Assembly (NCBI RefSeq): GCF_015356755.1
Contig: NZ_JADFCO010000057.1
Span: forward strand, 1 to 64,000
Length of the DNA: 64,000 bases
Origin: Nonlabens antarcticus
GTDB lineage: Bacteria; Bacteroidota; Bacteroidia; Flavobacteriales; Flavobacteriaceae
Direction: 5' to 3'
The notes under the pieces were generated by a model that was not told the DNA's origin, made no database searches, and saw only the letters and a program-made list of their open reading frames with translations. A program made the position numbers and the translations under genes. This document shows positions 1 through 9,090 of this stretch, in pieces; the stretch's first letter is position 1, and each line of letters begins with the position of its first letter.

Positions 1-79
1 CTTACCTTTCCGAACAGAGAAGTTAAGCCCATTTGCGCAGATGGTACTGCTATTGGTGGGAGAGTATGTCGCCGCCTTC
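1..79 (+). rRNA. rrf: 5S ribosomal RNA, 3' part
   Basis: The first 79 bases read as the 3' two thirds of a bacterial 5S rRNA: the CCGAACAGAGAAGTTAAGCCC segment typical of loops B/C, followed by GGTACTGC and the GGGAGAGTATGTCGCCGCC end. The 5' part lies before the window, so an rRNA operon on the plus strand ends here. A strong hairpin with a T-run follows about ten bases later. The exact 3' end is uncertain by a few bases. Confidence 0.93.
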
Positions 80-88
80 TTTAATGAT

Positions 89-118
89 CCCCCAACCTAA
101 CGGTTGGGGGATTTTTTT
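89..118 (+). terminator. Rho-independent terminator of the rRNA operon
   Basis: A 9-bp stem (CCCCCAACC pairing with GGTTGGGGG) with a 4-base loop spans 89-110 and is followed by A and seven T. It stands directly behind the 5S gene, so it most likely ends the rRNA transcript. Confidence 0.93.
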
Positions 119-1280
119 GTTAATGCCAGTTCCTAATCCATAAACCGGAACCGTTGGAACGATCATTAGCTTCTGAATCTAGCTCTTAAATCCGTGGTTA
201 CAGTGATCTTTTTGGATGGTAGTATCTTATCACATTCTTGATACAATAGGTCATTCCCTATTATCTAGCAATTTTTATTCGGATCAATTACAAAAATGAT
301 TAGGGTTTGTATTTAATGCAAACTAATAGTTAATCTCACTAATCGAAATATTGATTTGTTAGTTTACTAAATTCTCTACCTTCACATTGTACTGTTCGAA
401 TCACGTATTTGTACATTATAAGTTCAATATTTACATTGATCTTTCATAAAAAAAAACAACCGTACCAACCGTCAATGTATCTGATTTAAAGCCGGTTTAA
501 TATATTACTTAATTAGGTGTTGATTGTTGTAGACAAGAGTATCATTAGCCGGAAGCCATGACGCATCCTTCCATTAATAGAGTAGTTTGCCTGGTTCTAC
601 CTTGGCGAGCATGCCCCTGAAAAGACGGATTAATACTATTTGTTTAAACAAAAAATAATAAATCATACCGAAATGCTCGAGAGATCCGTCAAGAACTTAT
701 TGGAGTATGAGTATTGTAGTCCTGAATTTATGATAAAAGGCTTTTCGAGTTGAACTTATGTCGCGAGATAATCTATAAATAGATATGGATGGCGAAGAAG
801 TGCAATCATCGAGACTATACACAATATAAGCAGCTCTATTGGCGATTTCATCATCAGGATAGAAGATAGGAGCGTGGTAATATGGAGTAAAGCTTTTACG
901 GTACCAATAACAATCAAAGACCCAAAAGGGTTGAATACCGTTCAATAAGAGGAAATATTGAATTGAACCTGATGATGGTTGACAAGTTGATCCGATTGTC
1001 CATGATCCATAAGCTACCCGACAAGAATGCGGAAGAGGCACGTTATGGGATAAACGAGAGGTTGGGCAATTTCACCAGGGCCTGGATAATGAAGGCCATC
1101 TTTATTAATGGAAAGCAGTTTGCAAATCTTATCGGATATCACTTTAGCTGAATCAAAAGACTTAATTCACGATCGTACACGCTGATGGTAGGGAAACCAT
1201 CGAAAATATAATTGTATAATTAGAAGGTTCTTTTAAAATAATCCATAAATAGGAAAAGTCTCAAGCTAGATGATAGCCAT
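119..1280. other. Gene-poor region between the rRNA operon and an IS element
   Basis: I see no gene here that I can support. The AT-rich sequence has short open frames only (for example 963-1151 on plus, 62 codons, and 697-1041 on minus), none with a recognisable motif. The stretch 963-1151 has somewhat protein-like composition and could be the tail of a decayed gene, but nothing confirms it. Such decayed sequence next to an insertion sequence is common. Confidence 0.5.
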
Positions 1281-1301
1281 GTTCAAGTCATAAGTGCAAC
1301 T
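1281..1301 (+). repeat. Left terminal inverted repeat of the IS30 element
   Basis: Begins GTTCAAGT and ends CATAAGTGCAACT; it matches the reverse complement of 2354-2374 at 19 of 21 positions. Confidence 0.8.
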
Positions 1302-2293
1302 GGCCAAGTTGATTTTAATTTTTCTATTGGACTAATGTATCCAAATTTCCTGACTCTTCTATTATTAATCATTCTTTCGATCTCTCTGATCCTTGCCTGA
1401 CTGATTAGGTTCAGGTCAGTCCTTTTGGGCAGGAACCTTCTTATTAGTCCTATTCGGTTCTCGACGGTTCCCTTGTCCTGAGAGGTGTACGGCCTCGTAA
1501 AATAGGTCTTGACCCCATGTTTTTCAGCTATTCCCTCGTGTTTGGAGAACTCCTTTCCATTATCAAAGGTCATGGTTTTTATCCAGCTGCTTCCCATGCG
1601 CGTTATCCGATCGTTGATTATCTTTTCAACCACGGATGAGTCCTTGCAACTTAAAAAGTCAAGCGTCGTTATAAGTGTTGTCCTTTCTGTCATGACCAGA
1701 AGGGCTGACTTATGATCCTTTCCCATCATAAGGTCGACTTCCACATCTCCAAGTCTTTCACGTTTGTCGACAACCTTTGGACGGTCCTCTATCGATGTCC
1801 TGTTTTTTATCGTTCCCCTTGTGTTCCTGTAGTTCCCGCGTTTGAAGCGCCGCCTGCCATGCCTCAGGAAGGGGTACAGATCCCTGTAGGCTATGTCTTC
1901 TTTGCGGTGGCTTTTCTTGGAATCCCAGATCCATTGGTAGATGCACTCCAGCGAGACCCCCTCAACATCCATGAAACTCCATTCCACCGCGATGAGCTCT
2001 GGACTCAGCTGCTCCTTCCGCAGCCACGAGGCTGCTTGATCCTTTAGCTCTTTGGTCAGTTTGATCGCCTTTGCCTTTGAACCATGCCTGGTCTTAGTCT
2101 TTTCTACAGCTAGACGTGGTACATATATACCTGCGTGGAGGCCTCGACTACCAATGTTACGCTTGAGCTCACGACCGATTGTACTCTTGTGGACACCTAT
2201 GATCCCAGCGATCTCTCTCCTGTTCTTTCCTGCCTCCAGCAACGCACCTATTTGGTATCTTTGCTCAAGGCCTAGTTGTCTATATTTTTTCAC
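1283..2293 (-). CDS. IS30-family transposase
   Basis: 336-residue DDE transposase that would cut and join the ends of its own element. The N terminus (about residues 1-50) holds a helix-turn-helix with EIAGIIGVHKSTIGRELKRN, the classic IS30 DNA-binding motif. The catalytic triad is visible: D187 in EVDLMMG, D244 in FDNGKEF and E278 in GTVENRIG, giving the 33-residue D-E spacing expected for IS30. The length is normal for the family and the frame is uninterrupted. The gene begins with ATG at 2293 and its 3' end runs into the left inverted repeat. It is the only gene of the element. Confidence 0.95.
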   Translation of the reverse strand: MKKYRQLGLEQRYQIGALLEAGKNRREIAGIIGVHKSTIGRELKRNIGSRGLHAGIYVPRLAVEKTKTRHGSKAKAIKLTKELKDQAASWLRKEQLSPELIAVEWSFMDVEGVSLECIYQWIWDSKKSHRKEDIAYRDLYPFLRHGRRRFKRGNYRNTRGTIKNRTSIEDRPKVVDKRERLGDVEVDLMMGKDHKSALLVMTERTTLITTLDFLSCKDSSVVEKIINDRITRMGSSWIKTMTFDNGKEFSKHEGIAEKHGVKTYFTRPYTSQDKGTVENRIGLIRRFLPKRTDLNLISQARIREIERMINNRRVRKFGYISPIEKLKSTWPVALMT

Positions 2294-2315
2294 AAAACAA
2301 ATTTAGCACTTGGCC

Positions 2316-2345
2316 AATCACTTGGAGGCTAGCCTCCAAGTGATT
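2316..2345. repeat. Perfect 30-bp palindrome inside the IS30 element
   Basis: AATCACTTGGAGGCT is followed directly by its reverse complement. It lies between the start of the transposase gene and the right inverted repeat. As RNA it would form a long hairpin without a T-run. A likely role is to block transcription entering the transposase gene from outside, or to act as a transposase or host-factor site; this is inference. Confidence 0.75.
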
Positions 2346-2353
2346 TTAATTTG

Positions 2354-2374
2354 AGTTGCACTTATGTGTTGAAC
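2354..2374 (-). repeat. Right terminal inverted repeat of the IS30 element
   Basis: On the minus strand begins GTTCAACA and ends CATAAGTGCAACT, matching the left repeat at 19 of 21 positions. Confidence 0.8.
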
Positions 2375-2992
2375 TTAGAATAAACCAAATAGAAAGATTA
2401 TTGAATTAATGACAGAAAAGAAAGTTAGCTACAAAAATCCCATTGAGAATCTATAAGATAGATGTGTTTCATAAATGGATTCAACACTGTAATTTATGAA
2501 CGTTCAGTTGCACTCAGATATACTTGACAGTATAATCTTAGTGTGCTTTATAAGTACTCAAATTAGTTAGCTTTCGCGCAAGCGAAAAGACGTTATTCCT
2601 ATGCCAATAATTTTAGTTGCTATAAACTCTTATTGGTTGACTTTTTAATAGTGAGTATCTTAAGTAAAGCTCGAGAATCGACTGGCTGTGTCGACAATCC
2701 AATTTGATTGCTTTTTTTGGACTAAACGCAGTAATTGATATTTTTTTACTAATGATAAATCGTAAATCTGCATCTATCTCATTAGGAGTTTCTGCAACTA
2801 AAATTAGTTCTATTCGTTAGCTATTTTCCTCCAATTATCAATAAACCTATTTTATTCAATTAATATTGCTTCAAAGAAGTCTAGAAGAAATTGAGAACGA
2901 GAAAAAAAATAGTTCAAATCTGCATAGAGTCTTTTGATTAAATTCAACGGGTAATCTTATTTTAGGAGCTTGTAACTAACTAACAGAAACTT
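2375..2992. other. Intergenic region upstream of the MFS transporter
   Basis: About 600 AT-rich bases without a supportable gene. It holds one degenerate copy of the dispersed palindrome at 2570-2587 (GCTTTCGCGCAAGCGAAA; one changed base in the centre). No clear -7 element is seen before the downstream gene. Confidence 0.5.
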
Positions 2993-4327
2993 ATGAGCAT
3001 GAATCTAAAACCTCAAAATAATCTAATCCCGGTATTGATTATTGCTGGACTATTTTTCATTTTCGGTTTTGTAACTTGGATCAATGGGGCTCTTATCCCG
3101 TTTATGAAAACGATCAATGAACTTACGGAGACACAATCATATCTAGTAGCATCTGCTTCCTATATTTCATTTGTAGTTATGGCGTTACCCGCTTCATATA
3201 TTTTGAATAAAATAGGATATCGTAAGGGAATGTCTCTAGGGTTATTCGTCATGGCAGTGGGAGCTTTGATTTTTATTCCTGCTGCGGAAGCTAGAACATA
3301 CTGGGTGTTTTTAGCTGGAATATTCATTCAAGGAATGGGGATGACTATTTTACAAACAGCCGCTAATCCATATATTACCATACTAGGGCCTATTGAAAGT
3401 GGTGCAAAACGTATTGCAATAATGGGAATTGCAAATAAAACAGCTGGGGCGTTGGGGTCTTTAGTTTTTGGTGCCATACTTCTTTCTGGTATTGATGCTG
3501 TTCAAGAACAGCTTACAACGGCCTCAGAATCGGAAAAAACGTTGCTGTTAGATACCATGGCAGATAGTGTTTTCATACCATATATAATTATGGCATTTGT
3601 TCTGGCAATATTAGGAATACTTATCAGGAAGGCTCCTCTTCCACATGTAGAGCCTATTGCATTAGAGGAAGTTAATAATGGAACCACGACTAAAAAGTCA
3701 ATATTTCAATTCCCACATTTATGGTTGGGTGTTTTGGCTTTATTCGTTTACGTTGGTGCAGAAGTGATCGCTGGTGATACCATAATCTCCTACGGCATAT
3801 CTTTAGGAATCCCGGCTACGGAAGCAAAGTTCTTCACCACGTACACCTTGATGGCAATGGTTGCTACTTATGCTGTAGGTGTATTTTTAATACCGAAATA
3901 TGTGAAGCAAAAAACGGCATTAATTGCTAGTGCGCTTTTAGGGATTGTCTTCAGTATTTTGGTTCTTTCCACAACAGGGTTTACATCGGTATTATTTGTT
4001 GCTGCTTTGGGAATTGCAAATGCATTAGTCTGGCCAGCGATATGGCCATTGACCTTAGATGGTCTTGGTAGACATACTAAAACAGCGTCTGCGCTATTAA
4101 TCATGGCTATTTCTGGAGGAGCGATAATACCGCCATTGTATGGTAGAATAGTGGATAGTAATAGGCTCGATTTAATAAATTCCGGCGTTAACGATGCAGC
4201 ATCCGTCGGGAGTGCTTCCACAGATGGTTATTGGATTTTGATTCCATGTTATTTAATCATTCTGTTTTTTGCAGTATGGGGACACAAAATGAAAGGTACT
4301 CAAAGGAAATCTCAAGTTAATTATTAG
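2993..4327 (+). CDS. MFS sugar permease, FucP/glucose-galactose transporter type
   Basis: 444-residue inner-membrane protein with about twelve hydrophobic segments. The N-terminal LFFIFGFVTWINGALIPF and the stretch GMGMTILQTAANPYI are typical of the FucP-like branch of the major facilitator superfamily, whose members import fucose, glucose, galactose or related sugars with protons. NPY in that stretch belongs to the sugar-porter signature of this branch. The substrate cannot be read from the sequence. Start ATG at 2993 with a second ATG six bases on; neither has a good Shine-Dalgarno. It stands alone between two intergenic gaps, with a bidirectional terminator downstream at 4501. Confidence 0.85.
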   Translation: MSMNLKPQNNLIPVLIIAGLFFIFGFVTWINGALIPFMKTINELTETQSYLVASASYISFVVMALPASYILNKIGYRKGMSLGLFVMAVGALIFIPAAEARTYWVFLAGIFIQGMGMTILQTAANPYITILGPIESGAKRIAIMGIANKTAGALGSLVFGAILLSGIDAVQEQLTTASESEKTLLLDTMADSVFIPYIIMAFVLAILGILIRKAPLPHVEPIALEEVNNGTTTKKSIFQFPHLWLGVLALFVYVGAEVIAGDTIISYGISLGIPATEAKFFTTYTLMAMVATYAVGVFLIPKYVKQKTALIASALLGIVFSILVLSTTGFTSVLFVAALGIANALVWPAIWPLTLDGLGRHTKTASALLIMAISGGAIIPPLYGRIVDSNRLDLINSGVNDAASVGSASTDGYWILIPCYLIILFFAVWGHKMKGTQRKSQVNY

Positions 4328-4500
4328 AAGAGTTAACTGATAAAGAGAGTTCACGTCGTTTCGAATCCTAATGAAATTAATAGTTATCGAATGCAATTGG
4401 CCCAAACCTGGTTGGAGTAAAACTTAAAGACTCAGAAAATTTAACTTAGCTATTTTAAAATAACTCAACTTCCATACTTAACTAAAAAACTAAATAAAAA

Positions 4501-4530
4501 AAAGCTCAAGAATTCTCATTCTTGAGCTTT
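4501..4530. terminator. Bidirectional terminator between MFS gene and glyA
   Basis: A 13-bp stem AAAGCTCAAGAAT/ATTCTTGAGCTTT with a 4-base loop, with A-run before and T-run after, so it can end both the plus-strand transporter transcript and the minus-strand glyA transcript. Confidence 0.85.
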
Positions 4531-4670
4531 TTTAGATAGTTAACTAAACTAAATTAGTTGACGTGTTTTCTCAGTTTCATAAGTGAGCTAACGATTTAGA
4601 CCGACGTTTAAATTACTGTTTTTTAAAATAATCTCAAGGTTAAATCGCAGCGTTCTCGTATTAATTGTCA

Positions 4671-5945
4671 CTACGCAAATATGGGATATCCAGAAGTAAA
4701 CGCTGAAACCTCTTCACCGATTTTCTCCAGCTTATCTGCATCATTTGAATTCATAATTACATCATCAATCCAGCCGGCTATTTTATCCATTTTATCTGCT
4801 TCCATACCGCGAGTGGTAATGGCAGCAGTTCCTATTCTTATACCGCTGGTGACAAACGGTGATTCCGTATCAAATGGGACCATGTTTTTATTTACCGTAA
4901 TATGACTGTGACCTAAAGCAATTTCGGCATCTTTTCCAGTAATATTTTTGTTGCGCAAATCAATCAACATCATATGATTGTCTGTTCCATCAGATATGAT
5001 ATTGTAGCCTTTCGCCATGAGCGAGCTAGCTAGAGCCGCTGCATTTTTTTTAGTTTGAACAGTGTAATGTAAAAAATCATCTTGAAGCGCTTCTTCAAAG
5101 GCAACAGCTTTGGCAGCTATAATGTGCATTAATGGACCGCCTTGATTTCCAGGAAATACAGCACTATTTAACAAGCTGGACATCATTTTAAGATTCCCGT
5201 TTTTCAATTTTTGACCAAACGGATTCTCAAAATCGGTTCCCATTATAATCAAACCACCTCGTGGTCCTCGTAATGTCTTGTGGGTAGTTGTCGTACATAT
5301 ATGCGCATGTTCTACAGCATCCTGCAATAATCCTTTGGCGATGAGACCAGCTGGATGAGCAATATCTGCTAATAAAATAGCATCTACTGAGTCTGCGATA
5401 TCGCGGAATCGTTTATAATCGATTTCTCTGCTGTATGCTGATGCACCAGCGATGAGGACTTTAGGTCGCTCTTTTTCCGCTATCTCTTGTATTTTATCAT
5501 AATCCAATAAACCGGTTTCTTTTTCAACACCATAAAATGAAGTCTCGTAAAGTTTTCCAGAAAAATTCACAGGGGAGCCGTGGGTTAAATGTCCACCGTG
5601 GGAAAGATCAAAACCTAGAATTTTATCACCAGGATTTAAGCATGCATGAAAAACTGCCGTATTTGCTTGGCTTCCAGAATGTGGTTGAACATTTACATAT
5701 TCTGCATTGAATAATAATTTAGCTCTTTCAATGGCAATATTCTCCACTTGATCCACGATCTCGCAGCCACCATAATATCTTTTTCCTGGGTATCCTTCTG
5801 CATATTTATTAGTTAGAATTGAACCAGCTGCCTTCATTACATTTTCACTTACGTAATTTTCGCTTGCTATTAGTTCCAGTCCAGAAACTTGGCGTTCCCC
5901 TTCTAGTTCGATTAGATCAAATATTTCGTTATCCATTGCTGCCAT
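4671..5945 (-). CDS. glyA: Serine hydroxymethyltransferase
   Basis: 424-residue PLP enzyme that converts serine and tetrahydrofolate to glycine and methylene-tetrahydrofolate in the cytoplasm. Visible signatures: [13 protein letters not shown] near the N terminus, the [12 protein letters not shown] motif, [10 protein letters not shown], and the PLP lysine in [14 protein letters not shown]. An ATG further upstream (5966) would add seven residues, but the promoter-like TATTTTTG on the minus strand at 5971-5964 overlaps it, so I place the start at 5945 (MAAMDNEIF); 5936 is also possible. With this start the length equals the family norm. Transcribed alone and divergent from fumarylacetoacetase. 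Confidence 0.96.
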   Translation of the reverse strand: MAAMDNEIFDLIELEGERQVSGLELIASENYVSENVMKAAGSILTNKYAEGYPGKRYYGGCEIVDQVENIAIERAKLLFNAEYVNVQPHSGSQANTAVFHACLNPGDKILGFDLSHGGHLTHGSPVNFSGKLYETSFYGVEKETGLLDYDKIQEIAEKERPKVLIAGASAYSREIDYKRFRDIADSVDAILLADIAHPAGLIAKGLLQDAVEHAHICTTTTHKTLRGPRGGLIIMGTDFENPFGQKLKNGNLKMMSSLLNSAVFPGNQGGPLMHIIAAKAVAFEEALQDDFLHYTVQTKKNAAALASSLMAKGYNIISDGTDNHMMLIDLRNKNITGKDAEIALGHSHITVNKNMVPFDTESPFVTSGIRIGTAAITTRGMEADKMDKIAGWIDDVIMNSNDADKLEKIGEEVSAFTSGYPIFA

Positions 5946-5963
5946 TTGTGATAAATTTAAATA

Positions 5964-5971
5964 CAAAAATA
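5964..5971 (-). promoter_or_regulatory. Candidate -7 promoter element of glyA
   Basis: The minus strand reads TATTTTTG, an exact match to the Bacteroidota -7 consensus TAnnTTTG, about 20 bases before the chosen glyA start. No good -33 TTG is seen at the expected distance. Confidence 0.5.
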
Positions 5972-6004
5972 CATTACAAGACCTATGTTAGTATGAAGGA
6001 ATGA

Positions 6005-6012
6005 TATATTTG
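6005..6012 (+). promoter_or_regulatory. Candidate -7 promoter element of the fumarylacetoacetase gene
   Basis: TATATTTG matches TAnnTTTG and lies 33 bases before the ATG at 6045. The -33 TTG is not obvious. Confidence 0.5.
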
Positions 6013-6044
6013 ATCATTACTTTTTAACAACCTAAAAACGACTC

Positions 6045-7349
6045 ATGCCTAAACTCACCAATCACCCAAATCGAACCTCATGGATAGGTTATAGCCAGGA
6101 TTCTCATTTTCCTATTCAAAACATTCCATTTGGAGTTTTTTTAACTAGAGAAAATGTAATTACCATAGGAACACGCATAGGAGATCATGCTATCGATTTA
6201 GGTGCTTTACAAGAGTTGGGCTATTTTGACAATGTGCCGTTGACTGACGATATGTTCATGCAAGACACGCTCAATGATTTCATTTCTGATGGAAAGAAAA
6301 CATGGAGGTTAGTGCGCAATAGAATTGGCGAGATTTTTAATAAGGAAAATGCAGAGCTGCGTGATCACAAAGAACATCGCAACCGTATTATATTTCATAT
6401 TGATGATGTAGAAATGCAATTGCCAGTTCAAATAGGAGATTATACAGACTTCTATAGCAGTAAGGAACATGCTACAAATGTGGGAACCATGTTTCGTGAT
6501 CCTGAGAATGCATTGTTGCCTAACTGGTTGCACATGCCAGTTGCATACCACGGCAGGTCCAGCTCGATAGTTCCATCAGGCATCCCTATTCACAGACCAC
6601 AGGGACAGCAGCTTCCTAAGGATTCTGATACACCCGTTTTCGGCCCCTCAAACTCTCTTGATTTTGAGTTAGAAATGGCATTCATAACCACAGATGCTAA
6701 TAATTTAGGTCAGCCTATTCCAGTTGAGAAGGCAGAGGACTTCATTTTTGGAATGGTGTTATTTAATGACTGGAGTGCGCGGGATATTCAAAAATGGGAG
6801 TATGCTCCTTTAGGTCCGTTTTTGGGAAAAAACTTTGCCAGTTCCATGAGTCCTTGGATCGTGACTATGGATGCTTTAGAGCCTTTCCGTTGTGCTGGTC
6901 CAGAACCAGAGCAACCGGTTATGGATTACCTCAAGCAAAACGGCAAGAAATCATTTGATATCCATCTAGAAGTAGATATAACACCGGAAAACGGAAAACC
7001 TACGACGGTCTCTAAATCAAATTTTAAACACTTATACTGGAGCATGTCCCAGCAACTTGCACACCACACAATCAATGGCTGCCGTGTGATTAGTGGTGAT
7101 ATGATGGGTAGTGGTACAATTTCTGGTCCTACTGCTGACAGCTATGGCTCCATGCTGGAATTGAGCTGGGGCGGCGAGAAACCTGTGAAATTGAATGATG
7201 GATCAGAACGTAAATTCATCAATGATCAAGATACGGTTACCATGAGAGGTTACTGTCACAACGGTCCTATCCGCATAGGGTTTGGTGAAGTTAAGAATAA
7301 GATTTTACCAGTTTATCAGTCTAAATCTAAGCCGAAAACTATTAAATAG
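6045..7349 (+). CDS. fahA: Fumarylacetoacetase
   Basis: 434-residue enzyme of the last step of tyrosine and phenylalanine breakdown, hydrolysing fumarylacetoacetate to fumarate and acetoacetate. The N-terminal SH3-like domain (about 1-120) begins PNRTSWIGYSQDSHFPIQNIPFG. The catalytic FAH domain shows the key sequences YTDFYSSKEHATNVG (Asp metal ligand and catalytic His), MPVAYHGRSSS, DFELEMAF, NDWSARDIQKWEY and GDMMGSGTISG. Length agrees with the bacterial family. ATG at 6045. No other tyrosine-degradation gene is in the window, so it may be separately expressed. A copy of the dispersed palindrome lies just after the stop codon. Confidence 0.95.
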   Translation: MPKLTNHPNRTSWIGYSQDSHFPIQNIPFGVFLTRENVITIGTRIGDHAIDLGALQELGYFDNVPLTDDMFMQDTLNDFISDGKKTWRLVRNRIGEIFNKENAELRDHKEHRNRIIFHIDDVEMQLPVQIGDYTDFYSSKEHATNVGTMFRDPENALLPNWLHMPVAYHGRSSSIVPSGIPIHRPQGQQLPKDSDTPVFGPSNSLDFELEMAFITTDANNLGQPIPVEKAEDFIFGMVLFNDWSARDIQKWEYAPLGPFLGKNFASSMSPWIVTMDALEPFRCAGPEPEQPVMDYLKQNGKKSFDIHLEVDITPENGKPTTVSKSNFKHLYWSMSQQLAHHTINGCRVISGDMMGSGTISGPTADSYGSMLELSWGGEKPVKLNDGSERKFINDQDTVTMRGYCHNGPIRIGFGEVKNKILPVYQSKSKPKTIK

Positions 7350-7363
7350 CTTGTTGAACGTTT

Positions 7364-7379
7364 CGCTTTCGCGAAAGCG
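7364..7379. repeat. Dispersed palindrome copy (intergenic)
   Basis: Perfect CGCTTTCGCGAAAGCG, 14 bases after the fumarylacetoacetase stop codon. Without a T-run it is not a typical terminator. Confidence 0.9.
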
Positions 7380-7422
7380 TAATATCCTCAAATAATTCTA
7401 CACCATTCACTCCATTAAATTA

Positions 7423-9015
7423 ATGAGTACCTCCAAAATTCCATACCAGCGTTTGAGATATTTTTCAAACCTAATTAAGGATTATCTGGATCAAAAAGAT
7501 TCTGTTAGTAGCCTGTATCATCGTTTCCCTAATCTTGAAAATTTCAAGGATCAGATAAATGAGAAATCTAAACAGCATAATCTATCAACCCAACGACAGG
7601 TTTTAAAAAATGCTTTAGTAGATCAATATAAAACTATAAAAGATGCAGATGCAACTCTAGAAAACATCAGTCTATTAGAGGATGAGAAGACTTTTACAAT
7701 TACTACAGGTCATCAATTAAATCTTTTTACTGGACCGCTTTACTTTTTATACAAGATAATTAGTACGATTAATTTATGTAAAACACTCTCTGAGGAATAT
7801 CCAGAAAATAACTTTGTGCCAGTGTACTGGATGGCGACGGAAGATCATGATTTTGATGAAATTAAATATTTTAATTTTGGTGAGCGCAAATTGGTTTATG
7901 ATCGCCAGAGTAGCGGTGCTGTGGGAAGACTAGAAACAAACGGCCTAGATCAAGTGCGAGAACAATTACAATTGTTACTAGGTTCTTCTAGACATGCAGC
8001 GGACTTAATCCAGCTCTTCACCGATTCTTATAAGGAGAATAATCTTGCAAATGCTACTAGATTCCTTGCACATGAATTATTCAAAAATGATGGACTGGTC
8101 ATAATTGATGCTGATGATGTAAAACTCAAGCAGCTAGCCATTCCCTTCTTTAAAACCGAATTGCAACATCAAGAATCCTACAAACAGGTTTCTAAAACCC
8201 TGGAAAACTGGAATGCTAATTATAAAGTTCAAGTCAACCCGAGAGAGATCAACCTGTTTTATTTGACGGATAATGATCGTTACCGCATTATAAAAAAAGA
8301 CGGTCAATTTTTTCTCGATGGTAATGATCAAGTTTTCTCACAAAAAGAGATTTTACAGGAGTTGAAAATGCATCCAGAGCGTTTTTCTCCTAATGTCATC
8401 ATGCGTCCTTTATACCAGGAAATTATTTTACCCAACTTATGTTACATAGGCGGTGGCGGTGAGATTGCATATTGGCTGGAGTTAAAGGATTATTTTGAGT
8501 CTCAAGAAATTCCGTTTCCGGTATTGTTGCTGCGTAATTCAGCATTATTGATCGATAGCAAACAGCTGGGAAAACTGAAAAAATTAGACCTTATTCCAGA
8601 AGATCTATTTCAAAAAAGTTTTGAGTTAGAAGTACAGATTGTTAATAAGGTTTCAGAAATAGAAATAGACTTTGCATCTCAAAAAGAATTCCTCAAAAAA
8701 CAGTTTGAAGAATTGTACACAGTAGCACAACAAACAGATCCCTCATTTAAAGGTGCCGTAGGAGCTCAAGAACGCAAACAAATTAAAGGATTAGAGCATC
8801 TAGAAAAGAGATTATTAAAAGCTCAGAAACATAAGTGGAGCGACCACACCAGCCGTGCACTTAAGATCCAGCACGAATTGTTTCCCTCTGATAGTCTTCA
8901 AGAACGACAAGCAAACTTCTCTTACTATTATAAAGATTATGGACCTGAGTTGCTTGATATTTTGAAAGATTCATTGAATCCGCTGGAGTTTGATTTTACG
9001 GTTATCGAGCTGTGA
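7423..9015 (+). CDS. bshC: Bacillithiol biosynthesis cysteine-adding enzyme
   Basis: 530-residue member of the BshC family, which adds cysteine to glucosaminyl-malate in the last step of bacillithiol synthesis. Recognisable segments are TITTGHQLNLFTGPLYFLYKI, VPVYWMATEDHDFDEIKYF, IMRPLYQEIILPNLCYIGGGGEIAYWLELK and a long helical region (about 400-480) rich in Lys and Glu that forms the family coiled coil. Length is normal. ATG at 7423. Bacillithiol is the usual low-molecular-weight thiol of many Bacteroidota, and bshC is often apart from bshA/bshB, as here. Followed by guaA after a 75-base gap. Confidence 0.95.
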   Translation: MSTSKIPYQRLRYFSNLIKDYLDQKDSVSSLYHRFPNLENFKDQINEKSKQHNLSTQRQVLKNALVDQYKTIKDADATLENISLLEDEKTFTITTGHQLNLFTGPLYFLYKIISTINLCKTLSEEYPENNFVPVYWMATEDHDFDEIKYFNFGERKLVYDRQSSGAVGRLETNGLDQVREQLQLLLGSSRHAADLIQLFTDSYKENNLANATRFLAHELFKNDGLVIIDADDVKLKQLAIPFFKTELQHQESYKQVSKTLENWNANYKVQVNPREINLFYLTDNDRYRIIKKDGQFFLDGNDQVFSQKEILQELKMHPERFSPNVIMRPLYQEIILPNLCYIGGGGEIAYWLELKDYFESQEIPFPVLLLRNSALLIDSKQLGKLKKLDLIPEDLFQKSFELEVQIVNKVSEIEIDFASQKEFLKKQFEELYTVAQQTDPSFKGAVGAQERKQIKGLEHLEKRLLKAQKHKWSDHTSRALKIQHELFPSDSLQERQANFSYYYKDYGPELLDILKDSLNPLEFDFTVIEL

Positions 9016-9079
9016 GAAGTTCATTTATGTTTTTTGATAACTGCCTGTTAAGGAAACGTCTCTTTTTTATTTATTAAAG

Positions 9080-9087
9080 TAAATTTG
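9080..9087 (+). promoter_or_regulatory. Candidate -7 promoter element of guaA
   Basis: TAAATTTG matches TAnnTTTG exactly and ends only three bases before the guaA ATG at 9091. If it is used, transcription would start at or very near the start codon. Confidence 0.5.
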
Positions 9088-9090
9088 CGC

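Larger units (their letters stand above)
1281..2374 (-). mobile_element. IS30-family insertion sequence, about 1.09 kb, apparently intact
   Basis: A single full-length IS30-type transposase gene is bounded by imperfect inverted repeats of 21 bp at 1281-1301 and 2354-2374; both contain CATAAGTGCAACT at the inner side and differ at only two positions. The last transposase codons overlap the left repeat, as is usual for compact insertion sequences. I could not identify a convincing target duplication, so the outer ends may be off by a few bases. An intact frame and good repeats suggest the element could still be active or was so recently. Confidence 0.85.

Noticed and set aside
697-1151. Open frames of 114 codons (minus) and 62 codons (plus) in the region before the IS
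   Set aside because: They overlap each other, show no motif or family resemblance, and the region is full of stop codons on both sides; at best decayed gene remains.
1509-2306. Open frames on the plus strand opposite the IS30 transposase
   Set aside because: They are shadows of the transposase gene; the minus-strand frame has the full DDE triad and helix-turn-helix.
7364-7379. Dispersed palindrome as an ordinary terminator
   Set aside because: Copies have no T-run, and ten of seventeen lie inside genes, so termination cannot be the general function.
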